Positions 1 to 9,736 of a stretch of DNA of 64,000 nucleotides are shown here, piece after piece. The translations under genes were made by a program, and so were the position numbers. Location of the stretch: NCBI RefSeq assembly GCF_000424105.1, contig NZ_AUJG01000001.1, positions 186,001 to 250,000 of the forward strand, read 5' to 3'. Under the pieces are notes generated by a model, which saw only the letters and a program-made list of their open reading frames with translations, did not search any database and was not told where the DNA came from. The stretch is from Lachnospira multipara ATCC 19207 (GTDB lineage Bacteria; Bacillota; Clostridia; Lachnospirales; Lachnospiraceae). The first letter of the stretch is position 1. Each line of letters opens with the position of its first letter.

Positions 1-1
1 A

Positions 2-502
2 TCCCTTCAGACACAGTTAGATGATGTAACCGCTCAAAAGGAAGCTCTTGAAACACAGCTTAGTGGAGTTACTGGTACAGATGGTTCTAACGCATTATTA
101 GTTTCATTGGTTGCTAGTGCAAACTCTTATATTTCAGGAGATACAACAGCAGCAGCTGAACATATCATTGATATTGATGTTAGCTCCCTTCCATCAGAAG
201 AAGCTAAGACTTTATATAATACAATTGCTAGTGCAACACTTTCTAGTGCAGGTTCTAGTTTTTATCAAAGCGGTAGAACAGCCTACCAGAGTAGGGAATA
301 CGAAACAGCAGCAGATTATTTTGTTAAGGCATATAAGTGTGATAGCACTAATGTAAATTATGTATATTATGCGGCCCTTAGCTATGTAGCTTTAAATGAT
401 ACAGAGAATGCTAAGAAGTATTATCAGATAATTGTTGATGACTTCTCATCAAGTAATAGTACATATTATAGAGAAGCAAGTGAATATGTGTCATCACATT
501 AA
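2..502 (+). CDS. TPR-repeat protein, 3' part (start lies outside the window)
   Basis: The frame is open from the left edge, so only the last ~166 residues are visible. They begin with a short heptad-like coiled coil (LDDVTAQKEALETQL), then a Ser/Thr-rich linker, then helical pairs that read as tetratricopeptide repeats (YETAADYFVKAYKCD, NYVYYAALSYVALND, AKKYYQIIVDDF). TPR modules mediate protein contacts; nothing here shows an enzymatic activity. The start or any N-terminal membrane anchor cannot be seen. A methyltransferase gene follows after 13 bases, so the two are probably co-transcribed. Family assignment is from repeat pattern only. Confidence 0.7.
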   Translation, partial: SLQTQLDDVTAQKEALETQLSGVTGTDGSNALLVSLVASANSYISGDTTAAAEHIIDIDVSSLPSEEAKTLYNTIASATLSSAGSSFYQSGRTAYQSREYETAADYFVKAYKCDSTNVNYVYYAALSYVALNDTENAKKYYQIIVDDFSSSNSTYYREASEYVSSH

Positions 503-515
503 TTGGAGTTTTTAA

Positions 516-1313
516 ATGGCAATGACAGAAATAGAAATGCACTATAATAAATTTAACGAAGACAAGAGATTGTTATCAAGACATGGTCATGTTGAATTTG
601 TTACAACTATGAAATATGTGCATGTTTATTTAGATGAGATTTTAAAAGGTGTCACTTCAAAAAGTGACATCAAGATTATAGACATTGGAGCAGGGACAGG
701 TGCTTATAGCGTTCCCCTAGCCAATGAAGGTTATGACTTAACAGCAGTAGAACTTGTAAAGCATAACCTAGGTCTTTTAAAGGCTAAGGGTGCAAATGTA
801 AAGGCATATCAAGGTAACGCTCTTAAGTTAAAGCGTTTTGAGGATAATAGCTTTGATATGGCACTTCTATTTGGACCAATGTATCATTTATTTTCAAAGG
901 AAGATAAGTTAAAGGCTCTTAGCGAAGCTAAGAGAGTTGTAAAGCCAGGAGGATATATCTTGGTTGCCTATATTATGAATGAATATAGCGTTATAACTTA
1001 TGCCTTTAAGGAAAAGCATATAATGGAATGCCTAGAAGAGGGAAGATTTGATAAGGATTATAAGACAATTTCTTCTACTAAGGATTTATATGACTATATG
1101 CGAATTGAGAACATTAATGAATTAAATGAAGAACTAGGACTTAAAAGAGAGAAGATTATTTCTCCTGATGGCCCTGCAAATTATATTAGACAATTCCTTA
1201 ATGCTTTATCAGAAGAGGAGTATGAGGAATTCATTAAATACCATCTATCAACCTGTGAAAGACAGGATTTAATTGGAGCAGGTGGTCATACCCTTGATAT
1301 TTTAAGAAAATAA
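516..1313 (+). CDS. Class I SAM-dependent methyltransferase
   Basis: A 265-residue protein with a Rossmann-type SAM-binding fold. Motif I is IIDIGAGTGAYS at about residues 54-65, followed by an acidic residue at the end of strand 2 (TAVEL) and a motif IV-like segment (FDMALLFGPMYHLF). The motif after it (RVVKPGGYILVAYI) is typical of the Methyltransf_11/25 group. The substrate cannot be told from sequence; many relatives act on small molecules. ATTGGAG lies just upstream of the ATG, 13 bases after the stop of the TPR gene, so the pair looks like one operon. A perfect hairpin ends the unit. Confidence 0.85.
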   Translation: MAMTEIEMHYNKFNEDKRLLSRHGHVEFVTTMKYVHVYLDEILKGVTSKSDIKIIDIGAGTGAYSVPLANEGYDLTAVELVKHNLGLLKAKGANVKAYQGNALKLKRFEDNSFDMALLFGPMYHLFSKEDKLKALSEAKRVVKPGGYILVAYIMNEYSVITYAFKEKHIMECLEEGRFDKDYKTISSTKDLYDYMRIENINELNEELGLKREKIISPDGPANYIRQFLNALSEEEYEEFIKYHLSTCERQDLIGAGGHTLDILRK

Positions 1314-1320
1314 AGAAATT

Positions 1321-1349
1321 AGACTGGTAAGTAAATTGCTTACCAGTCT
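1321..1349. terminator. Bidirectional terminator between convergent genes
   Basis: Perfect 11-bp inverted repeat (AGACTGGTAAG / CTTACCAGTCT, loop TAAATTG) between the methyltransferase and the convergent penicillin-binding protein gene. The U-tract on the + side is broken (ATCTTTATATT), so efficiency is uncertain. Confidence 0.7.
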
Positions 1350-1376
1350 ATCTTTATATTAGAGATTTAATTCTAA

Positions 1377-4142
1377 TTAATTATTGCTACTGTTAGCGCT
1401 GTTGTTGCTCTTGTTTGAGCTGTTTGAACTACTTGAACTTGAAGATTTCTTAGTAGTTGTTTCTTCTGTAGAAGATTCTTCTTCAGAACTTTTTGTTTCT
1501 TGTTGAGTGTTAGTGCCTGACGAACTTGTGCTTGAGCTACTAGTACCCGTCGACGTTCCATTTGAGTCCGTCGTCGTGGCTGTATTTGAATGAATTGTAC
1601 AGAAATCCGTCAATTGAGCAGCTGTTATAGAGTATGCTGCATCTGCCGTTGTGTAATTTGATGCGTCATCTGATGCACCAAGTGGTGTTGTTACAGATTC
1701 CTTTAATGTAAGGATTCTAGTTGTTGTAGATGTACAACCAGCTACTGCAACTGCACCAGAGTCGTTACAAATTGTAACCTTAACATGTGTACTACATGTC
1801 TCTGTTGGAACATTGTCTTCTGAGAAGTACTCACTAATAATAGTGCTTCCTCTCTCATCCTGTGAACAAAGATCAGATGGTAAATCACCTGACTTATTAC
1901 AAACCTCTGCTTGAACAATTCCATCTGGCTGTTGGTAACTTCCCTCAGCATCACCGGTGTAATCATTAATTGCTGACATTATCTTGCCCCAAATTCTAGT
2001 ATGGTTTACATTGTTAACCTTTGTTGAGTTATCATCGTAACCAACCCAAATTGAAGCAGCGTAGTATGGTGTGTAACCACAGAACCACTTATCTGTATCA
2101 TTCTGTGTTGTACCTGTTTTACCACAAACTGGCTGACCTGAGAAGTTAGCAGCTGTTGCAGTACCGTTTGTTACAACTGAACGAAGGGCTGAAGTTAATA
2201 ACCATGCTGTTGTTTCTTTTAATACTCTATGAGTATTAGATGTAGTATTATCAATTAATACATTTCCTTCACTATCAAGAACCTGTGTGTAATAAATAGG
2301 TTCTGTGTAGACTCCGCCATTAGCAATAGCTGCATAGGCTGCTGTCATATCGATATTACAAACACCTCGTGTCATACCACCAAGAGCTAATGACTGAACC
2401 ACATCGTGGTTTCCATTAATTGCCTCGGATGGTGAGACAAGTGTTGAAATACCAAATTGTTCCAAATAATTATAACCTACCTGAGGAGTTATAAGTGTAA
2501 GAACTTTAACTGCAGGTACGTTTTCTGAAATAGTAATAGCTTCTCTAACTGTCATTAAGCCTCTGTAAGACTTATCGTAGTTAGTTACAAGCTTTGAATC
2601 TGAACCGCTGTAGTAGTATGGAGCATCATCAATTGCTGTTGCAAGTGTGATAGCACCAGTATCAAGGGCTGGTCCGTAAGCTACTAATGGCTTAATTGAA
2701 GAACCAGGCTGTCTAGTAACATCATCTGTTGCTCTGTTAAGAGTTCTGTTACCAGTTTTATCACCTCGACCACCAACCAAGACTTTAACATATCCTGTAG
2801 ACTGTTCAATCATTGAGAAGGATACCTGTGGCTGAATTACGAAATCAATTGATTCGTAAGAAAGTGTACCGCCATCTGCTAACATAGCCTCTTCATATTC
2901 CTTAATTAAGGAATTGGCTTTATCCTCACTTGTCTGTGTTAATGAAAATGAAGAATCGCCCTTAGTCTGAGTAAACCAAGTATACATCGTACTATGTGAG
3001 TAGTAGTGGTATGTGCCATCCGTCTCCTTAACTGTGAAGGATAAGTTAATTGAGAATTGTGTTGAACTTGGCCAGTTCGATGTATCGTTAATGATATCAT
3101 CTGCAATCTCTTGCATATCAGTGTCTTGGGTTGTATAAATCTGTAGGCCGCCACCATAAATTAGGTTAGAAGCCTGAGTTTCTGTATAACCATACTGCTC
3201 CATTAAATCATCTGTGAGCTGTTCAATAACCTCATCAACAAAATAAGAATAAGTTGAGCTTGATGTTGTAATTGTAAGACCCTCAAGTCTTGCATAAACA
3301 TCGTCTGCAACAGCATCGTCATATTGAGCCTGTGTTATATAGCCCTGTTCTAACATATTAGATAGAACCTGTATCTGACGAGATCTGTTCTTATCCGGAT
3401 AGTTGATTGGGTTTAATCCCTGTGGATTCTTAGTGATTGATGCAATTACTGCACATTCACTTAGCGTTAATTCGGAAACATCTTTATTAAAATAGCCTTC
3501 TGCGGCTGCTTGAACTCCATAATATCCATTACCTAAGTTAATAGTATTTAGATAATTCTCTAAAATGTCGTCCTTAGACATTACCGTTTCTAGTTTAACT
3601 GCTAGATATTGTTCCTGTATTTTACGCTTTATCTTCTCGATTGTAGTTTCGTTGTATGCATTAAATACATTGTTCTTTAGCAACTGCTGTGTAATTGTTG
3701 AGGCACCCTGCGATAGACCTCCGTTAGTTACAGCAATAGCAGCAGCTCGTATAATACCTTTTACATCAATACCGTTGTGTTCATAAAAACGTTCATCTTC
3801 AATAGCAACAAAGGCTTCTTGAAGTTCAACTGGTATCTGATCAAGGGTTACATAAGTTCTGTTGGCGCCTGAAGAGGCTAAAGTTTGAATCTCTTCACCG
3901 TTACAATCATAGACTTTAGTAGCATACCCATTAGGGGATACATCAATAGTAGATATATCAGGGGCACTTTCGATAATACCCTGAAATGCACCAAAGACTA
4001 GACATGAACCACCAACAACAATAGCGATAGCAAATATAAGAAGAATCTTTACACAAAATACCCCAAGCTTAGTTTCAAGCTTAGTGGCAGATGAGTTTAG
4101 AAGCTTCTTCTTGTCAATAATGCCTCGTCCACCGTAATTCAT
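1377..4142 (-). CDS. Class A penicillin-binding protein (bifunctional transglycosylase/transpeptidase)
   Basis: A 921-residue membrane-anchored enzyme that polymerises lipid II glycan strands and cross-links the stem peptides on the outer face of the membrane. A signal anchor lies at about residues 31-53. The GT51 domain shows EDERFYEHNGID (115-126, catalytic Glu115) and QGASTITQQLLKN (145-157). The transpeptidase domain shows S481-S-I-K484 (SxxK, nucleophile Ser481), SEN at 539-541 and KTGTT at 675-679. The last ~80 residues are Ser/Thr/Asn-rich low complexity, probably a wall-spanning tail. AGGTGA precedes the ATG. The gene is divergent from the YigZ-family gene and complete in length for the PBP1A/PonA family. 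Confidence 0.95.
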   Translation of the reverse strand: MNYGGRGIIDKKKLLNSSATKLETKLGVFCVKILLIFAIAIVVGGSCLVFGAFQGIIESAPDISTIDVSPNGYATKVYDCNGEEIQTLASSGANRTYVTLDQIPVELQEAFVAIEDERFYEHNGIDVKGIIRAAAIAVTNGGLSQGASTITQQLLKNNVFNAYNETTIEKIKRKIQEQYLAVKLETVMSKDDILENYLNTINLGNGYYGVQAAAEGYFNKDVSELTLSECAVIASITKNPQGLNPINYPDKNRSRQIQVLSNMLEQGYITQAQYDDAVADDVYARLEGLTITTSSSTYSYFVDEVIEQLTDDLMEQYGYTETQASNLIYGGGLQIYTTQDTDMQEIADDIINDTSNWPSSTQFSINLSFTVKETDGTYHYYSHSTMYTWFTQTKGDSSFSLTQTSEDKANSLIKEYEEAMLADGGTLSYESIDFVIQPQVSFSMIEQSTGYVKVLVGGRGDKTGNRTLNRATDDVTRQPGSSIKPLVAYGPALDTGAITLATAIDDAPYYYSGSDSKLVTNYDKSYRGLMTVREAITISENVPAVKVLTLITPQVGYNYLEQFGISTLVSPSEAINGNHDVVQSLALGGMTRGVCNIDMTAAYAAIANGGVYTEPIYYTQVLDSEGNVLIDNTTSNTHRVLKETTAWLLTSALRSVVTNGTATAANFSGQPVCGKTGTTQNDTDKWFCGYTPYYAASIWVGYDDNSTKVNNVNHTRIWGKIMSAINDYTGDAEGSYQQPDGIVQAEVCNKSGDLPSDLCSQDERGSTIISEYFSEDNVPTETCSTHVKVTICNDSGAVAVAGCTSTTTRILTLKESVTTPLGASDDASNYTTADAAYSITAAQLTDFCTIHSNTATTTDSNGTSTGTSSSSTSSSGTNTQQETKSSEEESSTEETTTKKSSSSSSSNSSNKSNNSANSSNN

Positions 4143-4394
4143 ATATTCACCTCATTTTTCTTGTACCGATTGTACATGGCATGATATTATATCAGGTGTG
4201 TGCTGGAATAGATATGAAATAGAAAGTAAACAATGTGAATTGCTTACTTAAGCTAAATATACTTCGATTGAAATAAACTTAGCTAATCTCCCAGCGACCA
4301 CATAGTTTACGTATAGATGTAGATGTGTAAACTTTAGATGTCTGACTGATATGCGTCTAAATTATATCATAAAAGAGATATAGGAGCAATTAAA

Positions 4395-5015
4395 ATGAAA
4401 CTGGTATTAGAAAAGGGAATTGGTGAAATTATCGAGAAAAAGTCTCGTTTTATAGCCCACGTTTTATATATTGAAAATGAAGAGCAGGCCCAGGAGTATA
4501 TTAATAAATTAAAGAAAAAATACTGGGATGCAAGACATAACTGTTATGCTTATGTATTAGGAGATAAAGGAGAAATCCAGAGATTTTCAGATGATGGAGA
4601 ACCTTCAGGTACTGCAGGTAAGCCTATACTTGATTTAATTACATCAAGAGAGCTTACAAATTGCCTTGTGGTTGTAACAAGATACTTTGGTGGAATCTTA
4701 CTTGGAACTGGTGGACTTGTAAGAGCTTATCAGGGTGCAACTATTGAAGGACTTAATAATAGTGTACTTGGTAATCTTATAGATGGAATTACAGGGGAAA
4801 TGGACTTTGAATATGGCAATCTCTCTAAGGTGCAATACATTTGTGATAACTTTGGAATAGATATTCAAGAAACAGAATATACTGAAAAAGTGCACATGAA
4901 GTTAGTTATCGAAAACGAAAAAATTGATGATTTTGTGCAAAAACTCCAAAACGAATTCTCGGGTGAAATTCAAATTGTTAACATAGTGCAACAAAAAATC
5001 TGTAAAAGGATATAG
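4395..5015 (+). CDS. YigZ/IMPACT (UPF0029) family protein
   Basis: A 206-residue two-domain protein. The N-terminal IMPACT domain carries the family signature RFSDDGEPSGTAGKP at about residues 59-73 and GGILLGTGGLVRAY after it; the C-terminal half matches the DUF1949 ferredoxin-like region. Bacterial members are small soluble proteins of uncertain role, possibly linked to translation control as eukaryotic IMPACT is. AGGAG lies eight bases before the ATG. It is a single gene transcribed away from the penicillin-binding protein gene, with 252 bases of AT-rich intergenic sequence between them that probably holds both promoters. Confidence 0.9.
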   Translation: MKLVLEKGIGEIIEKKSRFIAHVLYIENEEQAQEYINKLKKKYWDARHNCYAYVLGDKGEIQRFSDDGEPSGTAGKPILDLITSRELTNCLVVVTRYFGGILLGTGGLVRAYQGATIEGLNNSVLGNLIDGITGEMDFEYGNLSKVQYICDNFGIDIQETEYTEKVHMKLVIENEKIDDFVQKLQNEFSGEIQIVNIVQQKICKRI

Positions 5016-5422
5016 CAGACCAATATTTACAGTAGTAAATTATGAATAAAAAATGAAGAGTAGTAAAAAGTTACAATACAAAGGTTAAATTACAAATAAA
5101 ACCCCAATTTATTTGTAAAAGTAGTGAAAAATAATCAAACATGTCAAAATGATTTGTGCATATTTTACATAAAATTAGATTTCTGAAAACTATAATTTAA
5201 GTTGTTAATTTAAAGTTTTGATAAAGATTTAACAAAAATGAAGAAATTGTAAACATTTAAAACCCGCATAAACACTGACATTCATAAAAAATCCAAAAAA
5301 AATACAAGAAATGTTAAAAATAGCCTTGTTAAAATATTACAAAAATGATAATATAGCCATGTTGGAAATACCAACAAAAGGGGGTTGTTCCCCAAAACCA
5401 ATTAAGGAGGGTTTTAAGGTTT
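5016..5422 (+). promoter_or_regulatory. AT-rich leader and candidate promoter of the carbohydrate locus
   Basis: No gene is visible in these 407 bases. A candidate sigma-A promoter is TTGTTA at 5326-5331, 17 bases, then TAATAT at 5349-5354. The leader after it can form two small hairpins: GTTGG/CCAAC (5361-5375) and GGGG/CCCC (5381-5393). A strong AAGGAGG at 5404-5410 serves the lipoprotein gene. Several A-tracts upstream could act as an UP element. No catabolite-repression site is obvious. Confidence 0.45.
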
Positions 5423-7039
5423 ATGAAAAAGACAATTAAAAAGCTTACTGCTGTAGGTTTAACACTTACATCAGTAATGGGTCTTGTTGCTTGTGGTGCT
5501 TCAAATTCATCAAGCGACGACTCTAAGTCTAAGTCAGTGGACTGGAGTTCAGTTGAAAAGCCAGGAACATTTTCAGTAATGGTCGATGGTACAGTTGTAA
5601 AGGATACTAACGGTGGTCAGGCATTCTATGATTATCTCGCTGAGTTAACAGGTCTTGACATCGAATGGATCCGTCCAGAACACAGTGCTTATTATGATCA
5701 GGTAGCAAGTACATTCGCATCAGGTGATATTCCTGATGTAGTTCTTCTTTCATCTGATTACTTAGCACTTTACGCTAACAATGGTTACCTTTGGGATATG
5801 ACAGATGCTTGGGAAAATTCTGAAACAAAGAATTCAGGCAGACTTATCTCAGCTGCAGAGAAGATCGAAGCAGCTAACGTAGTTTTAGGTGCTGATGGCG
5901 AATATGCTATGTATGGTTACTCACCATTCCGTGGTAATGGTTGCTGTACATACATCAAAGCTTCTTGGTTAAAGGCAGCTGGTTTATCAGTAGATGATGT
6001 TAAGGATAAGACTCTTACATATTCAGAGTACTATGACATCTTAAAGAAGATGAAGGCTGCTGCAGCTTCAGATTACGTAATTTCAGCTCCAGGCTGGATC
6101 GGAACAGAAGCTCCATATACTAACTATTTACCAGAATTCTATCAGGATGCTGAATATACATTCTATAAGAATGCTGATGGTGAATATGTTGATGGTTTCT
6201 CAGAAGAAGCTATGCAGAACGCTCTTCAGAGAATTCAGGACGCTGTTAAGGATGGCATCATTGATTCTGAAACAGAAGGTCAGACAACTTCACAGGCTCG
6301 TAACAAGTTCTACTCAACAGATCCTTCAACAGAATCTGGTGTATTCACATACTGGGCTGGTACATGGGCTGATACATTAGTAACTAACCTTGCTAATAAG
6401 GGTCTTGACTCAGAATTAGTTGCTATTTACCCAATCGAAGAACTTGGTACTTACACAGAAAGACTTTCAACAGCTTGGTGTATTACATCTGCTGCTGCTG
6501 ATGCAGGTAAGGCAGAAGGTATTTACAAGTACTTCATCGATACAATGCTCGATGGTGGCGATGTACAGATGGCTTGGGAATACGGTGCTAAGGGAACTCA
6601 CTGGGATGATAAGGCAGAAACTGTAACACTTGCTACAGCTAAGGAAGGCGATGCTGTTAAGTCTTACACATACAGCGAAGGTGAATTCCACTTCTTACCT
6701 TCTCCAGAAGATCCAACAACTCTTATGAAGAAGAATCACATTGATCCAGTTCTTGCTATTGCATCATTCAATGGTACAGATCCTGGTGCTAAGTCATTAA
6801 CAGAAAACGTTACTGAAAACTTCGAGATGTTCTCTTCTCATTCAGATGTGGCTACTCCACTTCCAATGACAGAGACTCTTGGTAACAACATTACAGATAT
6901 CAACACAGCTAGAAACGAAGTTATCTCTAAGGTTGCTCTTAACCAGATGACAGTTGAAGATGGTATGAAGTACTACAAAGATACAGTAGGTTCTAAGGTT
7001 GAAGCTGTACTTAAGTCACTTAACTCTTTAGGTGAATAA
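5423..7039 (+). CDS. Extracellular sugar-binding lipoprotein (ABC importer)
   Basis: A 538-residue solute-binding protein. The N-terminus has a lipoprotein signal with lipobox L21-V-A-C24, so the mature protein should be lipidated at Cys24 and held on the outer membrane face. The size and the partner permeases place it in the large LplA/YtcQ-type group that binds oligosaccharides for LplB/LplC-type permeases. Next to a GH28 and a GH43, pectic or related oligomers are the likely ligand; that is inference. The first gene of the locus, it has a strong AAGGAGG and consistent codon use, and is separated from the permeases by stable hairpins that could raise its relative expression. Confidence 0.9.
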   Translation: MKKTIKKLTAVGLTLTSVMGLVACGASNSSSDDSKSKSVDWSSVEKPGTFSVMVDGTVVKDTNGGQAFYDYLAELTGLDIEWIRPEHSAYYDQVASTFASGDIPDVVLLSSDYLALYANNGYLWDMTDAWENSETKNSGRLISAAEKIEAANVVLGADGEYAMYGYSPFRGNGCCTYIKASWLKAAGLSVDDVKDKTLTYSEYYDILKKMKAAAASDYVISAPGWIGTEAPYTNYLPEFYQDAEYTFYKNADGEYVDGFSEEAMQNALQRIQDAVKDGIIDSETEGQTTSQARNKFYSTDPSTESGVFTYWAGTWADTLVTNLANKGLDSELVAIYPIEELGTYTERLSTAWCITSAAADAGKAEGIYKYFIDTMLDGGDVQMAWEYGAKGTHWDDKAETVTLATAKEGDAVKSYTYSEGEFHFLPSPEDPTTLMKKNHIDPVLAIASFNGTDPGAKSLTENVTENFEMFSSHSDVATPLPMTETLGNNITDINTARNEVISKVALNQMTVEDGMKYYKDTVGSKVEAVLKSLNSLGE

Positions 7040-7078
7040 TCCGAATTAGAAATAATTCAGCTAGCATAAGCTAGATTT

Positions 7079-7133
7079 GTGGCGACGCCACATCATAAGA
7101 ATTCATGTCGGGGGTTTCCCCCGATGTGGATTC
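7079..7133 (+). promoter_or_regulatory. Two intercistronic hairpins after the binding-protein gene
   Basis: A 6-bp hairpin GTGGCG-A-CGCCAC (7079-7091) is followed by a long hairpin with 16-nt arms (7099-7114 and 7118-7133, loop TTT). Its inner nine pairs include five G:C pairs closing on GGGGG/CCCCC. There is no real U-tract, only TATATTTTAG. Such structures between a binding-protein gene and its permease genes commonly cause partial termination or protect the upstream mRNA. Confidence 0.6.
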
Positions 7134-7195
7134 TATATTTTAGTTATCAAGTACTGATGATAGCTATGAAAAAATATAGGAAAGAAGGTATAAAG

Positions 7196-8692
7196 ATGCA
7201 GTGTAAATCTTGCAACTCAGAATTACCTAAGAACGCTAAGATTTGTCCAAAGTGTGGCGCACAGGTAAGCAAGCCAGCAGGTAACCTTAAGGTTATTTCT
7301 ATTTTTGGTTTCGTAATTATGCTTATTGCTTCTATGCTACCATTCGTACAGTCTGGTGAAGAAGTTCTTGATGGTTATGTACCAAAGGCTTTTGCATTCA
7401 GTTTTATGAACATTTCAGTGCCAGTTATGTGGTACTTATTTATCTTACTTTTAGTAGTAGGTGTGCTTCTCGTTGTAGCTAAGAAAGAAATCTTCTCAAT
7501 CTGCGCATCAGTTGCAGCTATGATTGTTTGGGTAATTTCTTACTTTGGCTTCACTTATGAAATCGTTGTTGGTAAGACAACAGGCGGTGGGCTTAGAAAA
7601 GAATATACAACATTAATGGATATTCTTAACAACGGATATGATGGAAATACATATCATATTGGCGTTGGTGTATACGTAATGGTTATTGGTTTAATCGTTG
7701 CTATCGCTGGTGTATTCATCGATGTTTTAAAGCACTTCAAGAAGGATCTTGGAGTAGATTCAAAGTATTTATCTAACTCTATTAATCAGAGTTTAGGTTT
7801 AAAGCTTTACTATTATAGAGGTTTCTACCTCATGTATTTACCAGTATTAATCATGATTCTCATCTTTAACTACTGGCCAATGCTTGGATGTCGTTATGCA
7901 TTCACAAGATATGTAATTGGTAATCCATATTACATTGGTTTATATCATTTCCAGACAATGTTAACAAACGATACATTCTTCTGGAGAGCATTTAGAAATA
8001 CTCTTATCCTTTCTATTGTTAAGTTAATTCTTAATACAGGATTTGCAGTTATTATTTCTTTACTTCTTAATGAAATTGTCAATATGCCATTTAAGAAGAC
8101 AGTACAGACTATTGTATACCTCCCTCACTTCATGTCATGGGTTGTTATCTTCTCTGTATTTAGAATGATTTTATCAGTTAATAGTTCAGGTGTAATTAAC
8201 GGTTTCTTAATTAATGTAGGCCTTATTGATTCACCTATTTCATTCCTTGCAGACACTCGTTACTGGAGAGGAACTTTCTACGTAATGAACCTTTGGAAGG
8301 ATACAGGTTGGGGAACTGTCCTCTTCCTTGCTACATTATCTGGTATCAGCCCTGATTTATATGAGGCTGCTCAGATTGATGGTGCTAACAGATTTAAGAG
8401 ATTGATTTACATCACTCTTCCAGCACTTGCTAATACAATTATTACTGTATTCATTCTTAACCTTGCTAAGGTTATGAACCTTTTCGAATCAGTATTCGTA
8501 ACTAAGAGTTCGGCTGTAGACTCAGTTGCATCTGTTTTACAGACATATGTTTATGATAAGACATTCGCTGGTGGTAACTCAGATTATGGTTATACAACAG
8601 CAGTTGGTTTATTTAAGTCATTTGTTGGTATGATTCTCGTACTTGGCTGTAACTATGCATCTAAGAAGGTCCGCGGACGTGGAATTGTATAA
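7196..8692 (+). CDS. ABC permease (LplB/YteP type) with N-terminal zinc-ribbon membrane module
   Basis: A 498-residue protein, starting at ATG 7196 behind AAAGAAGG; an upstream GTG frame would have to be translated through the intercistronic hairpin. Residues 1-25 form a zinc ribbon (CKSCNSELPKNAKICPKCG). About 170 residues with four predicted membrane segments follow, then a complete MalF-like permease domain that starts near residue 215 (YYRGFYLMYLPVLIMILIF). The EAA loop that docks the ATPase reads EAAQIDGANRFKRLIYITLP. LplB-type permeases are normally about 300 residues, so the N-terminal 200 are an added module. It sits 12 bases before the second permease gene. No ATPase gene is present in the locus; a shared MsmK-type ATPase elsewhere is likely. 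Confidence 0.85.
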   Translation: MQCKSCNSELPKNAKICPKCGAQVSKPAGNLKVISIFGFVIMLIASMLPFVQSGEEVLDGYVPKAFAFSFMNISVPVMWYLFILLLVVGVLLVVAKKEIFSICASVAAMIVWVISYFGFTYEIVVGKTTGGGLRKEYTTLMDILNNGYDGNTYHIGVGVYVMVIGLIVAIAGVFIDVLKHFKKDLGVDSKYLSNSINQSLGLKLYYYRGFYLMYLPVLIMILIFNYWPMLGCRYAFTRYVIGNPYYIGLYHFQTMLTNDTFFWRAFRNTLILSIVKLILNTGFAVIISLLLNEIVNMPFKKTVQTIVYLPHFMSWVVIFSVFRMILSVNSSGVINGFLINVGLIDSPISFLADTRYWRGTFYVMNLWKDTGWGTVLFLATLSGISPDLYEAAQIDGANRFKRLIYITLPALANTIITVFILNLAKVMNLFESVFVTKSSAVDSVASVLQTYVYDKTFAGGNSDYGYTTAVGLFKSFVGMILVLGCNYASKKVRGRGIV

Positions 8693-8704
8693 GGAGGCAA
8701 TATA

Positions 8705-9568
8705 ATGAGTGATGATAAGATTGTAGTTAGAAAGAAAAAGAAGAAATTCAAGGTCTTCCCACTTGTTAATGGACTTATCTTTATTTTAATTTCATTAATA
8801 ATTATTATTCCTATTTGGAAGGTACTTTGTGATTCATTAGATGCTCGTTCAGCTTATGGTCTCAATTTACATCCAGTAGAATTTACACTTGGTGGTTACC
8901 AGGCTATTATCAACAGAACAAGTTTATATATGCCATTCGTAATTTCAGTAGTAACAACTATTGTTGGTACATTCTGTGGTTTATTACTTGTTACTCTTGG
9001 TGGTTATGTACTTATTCAGTGGGAAATGCCAGGAAGAAACTTCTTTGCATATATGTTGTTATTCACAATGATTTTCGATGGTGGTATGATTCCAAAGTAC
9101 CTCGTTATTAAGGAATTAGGCTTAATGAATACTCTTTGGGCTGTTATCTTACCTATGTCAATCAATGTTTATAACTTAGTTCTTATGAGAAACTTCTTTG
9201 AAGGTATTCCAGAATCCTTATTTGAAGCTGCTCAGATCGATGGATGCTCTCCAATGGGTATCTTCTTCAAGATCGTCCTTCCATTATCAAAGGCTGCTCT
9301 TGCTTCAATCGGTTTGATGTTCTCAGTTTCATTCTGGAACGATTATACAAACTTCAAGTTATATATTTCTAAGAACAACTTATATAACTTCCAGATCAGA
9401 CTTCGTTCAATGGTTTCTGATAGTGATATTCCTAATGATTCATCAGTTTCACCTGAGACAATCTCAAGTGCAGCTACTATCGTTGCGGTATTACCATTCG
9501 CTATCATTTATCCATTCTGTCAGAAGTACTTCGTTCAGGGTGTTAATGTAGGTGCCGTTAAGGAATAA
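8705..9568 (+). CDS. ABC permease, LplC/YtcP type
   Basis: A 287-residue polytopic membrane protein of the MalG-like family, the second permease subunit of the oligosaccharide importer. Six membrane segments are expected, and the EAA cytoplasmic loop reads EAAQIDGCSPMGIFFKIVLP. AAGGAGG at 8691-8697 overlaps the stop of the first permease gene, so translation is probably coupled. The protein pairs with the upstream fused permease and the binding lipoprotein. A strong terminator follows, which marks the end of the transporter unit. Confidence 0.93.
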   Translation: MSDDKIVVRKKKKKFKVFPLVNGLIFILISLIIIIPIWKVLCDSLDARSAYGLNLHPVEFTLGGYQAIINRTSLYMPFVISVVTTIVGTFCGLLLVTLGGYVLIQWEMPGRNFFAYMLLFTMIFDGGMIPKYLVIKELGLMNTLWAVILPMSINVYNLVLMRNFFEGIPESLFEAAQIDGCSPMGIFFKIVLPLSKAALASIGLMFSVSFWNDYTNFKLYISKNNLYNFQIRLRSMVSDSDIPNDSSVSPETISSAATIVAVLPFAIIYPFCQKYFVQGVNVGAVKE

Positions 9569-9590
9569 TTTCCTTTAAGGAATTTTATAG

Positions 9591-9624
9591 GGGTCGCTAT
9601 CCTTGGGGTAGCGGCCCTTTTTTT
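9591..9624 (+). terminator. Rho-independent terminator of the transporter operon
   Basis: Nine-pair stem GGGTCGCTA / TAGCGGCCC with one wobble and a 9-nt loop, followed by seven T. Confidence 0.9.
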
Positions 9625-9736
9625 ACCGAAGCAAAATTATATGTAAAACATGTCCTTAATTGACTTTAATAAGTAGAATAGAAATCTTTTGTATGATACA
9701 ATGTTAAAAGATTTTGATGCAAAAGGGGTAGGCAGT

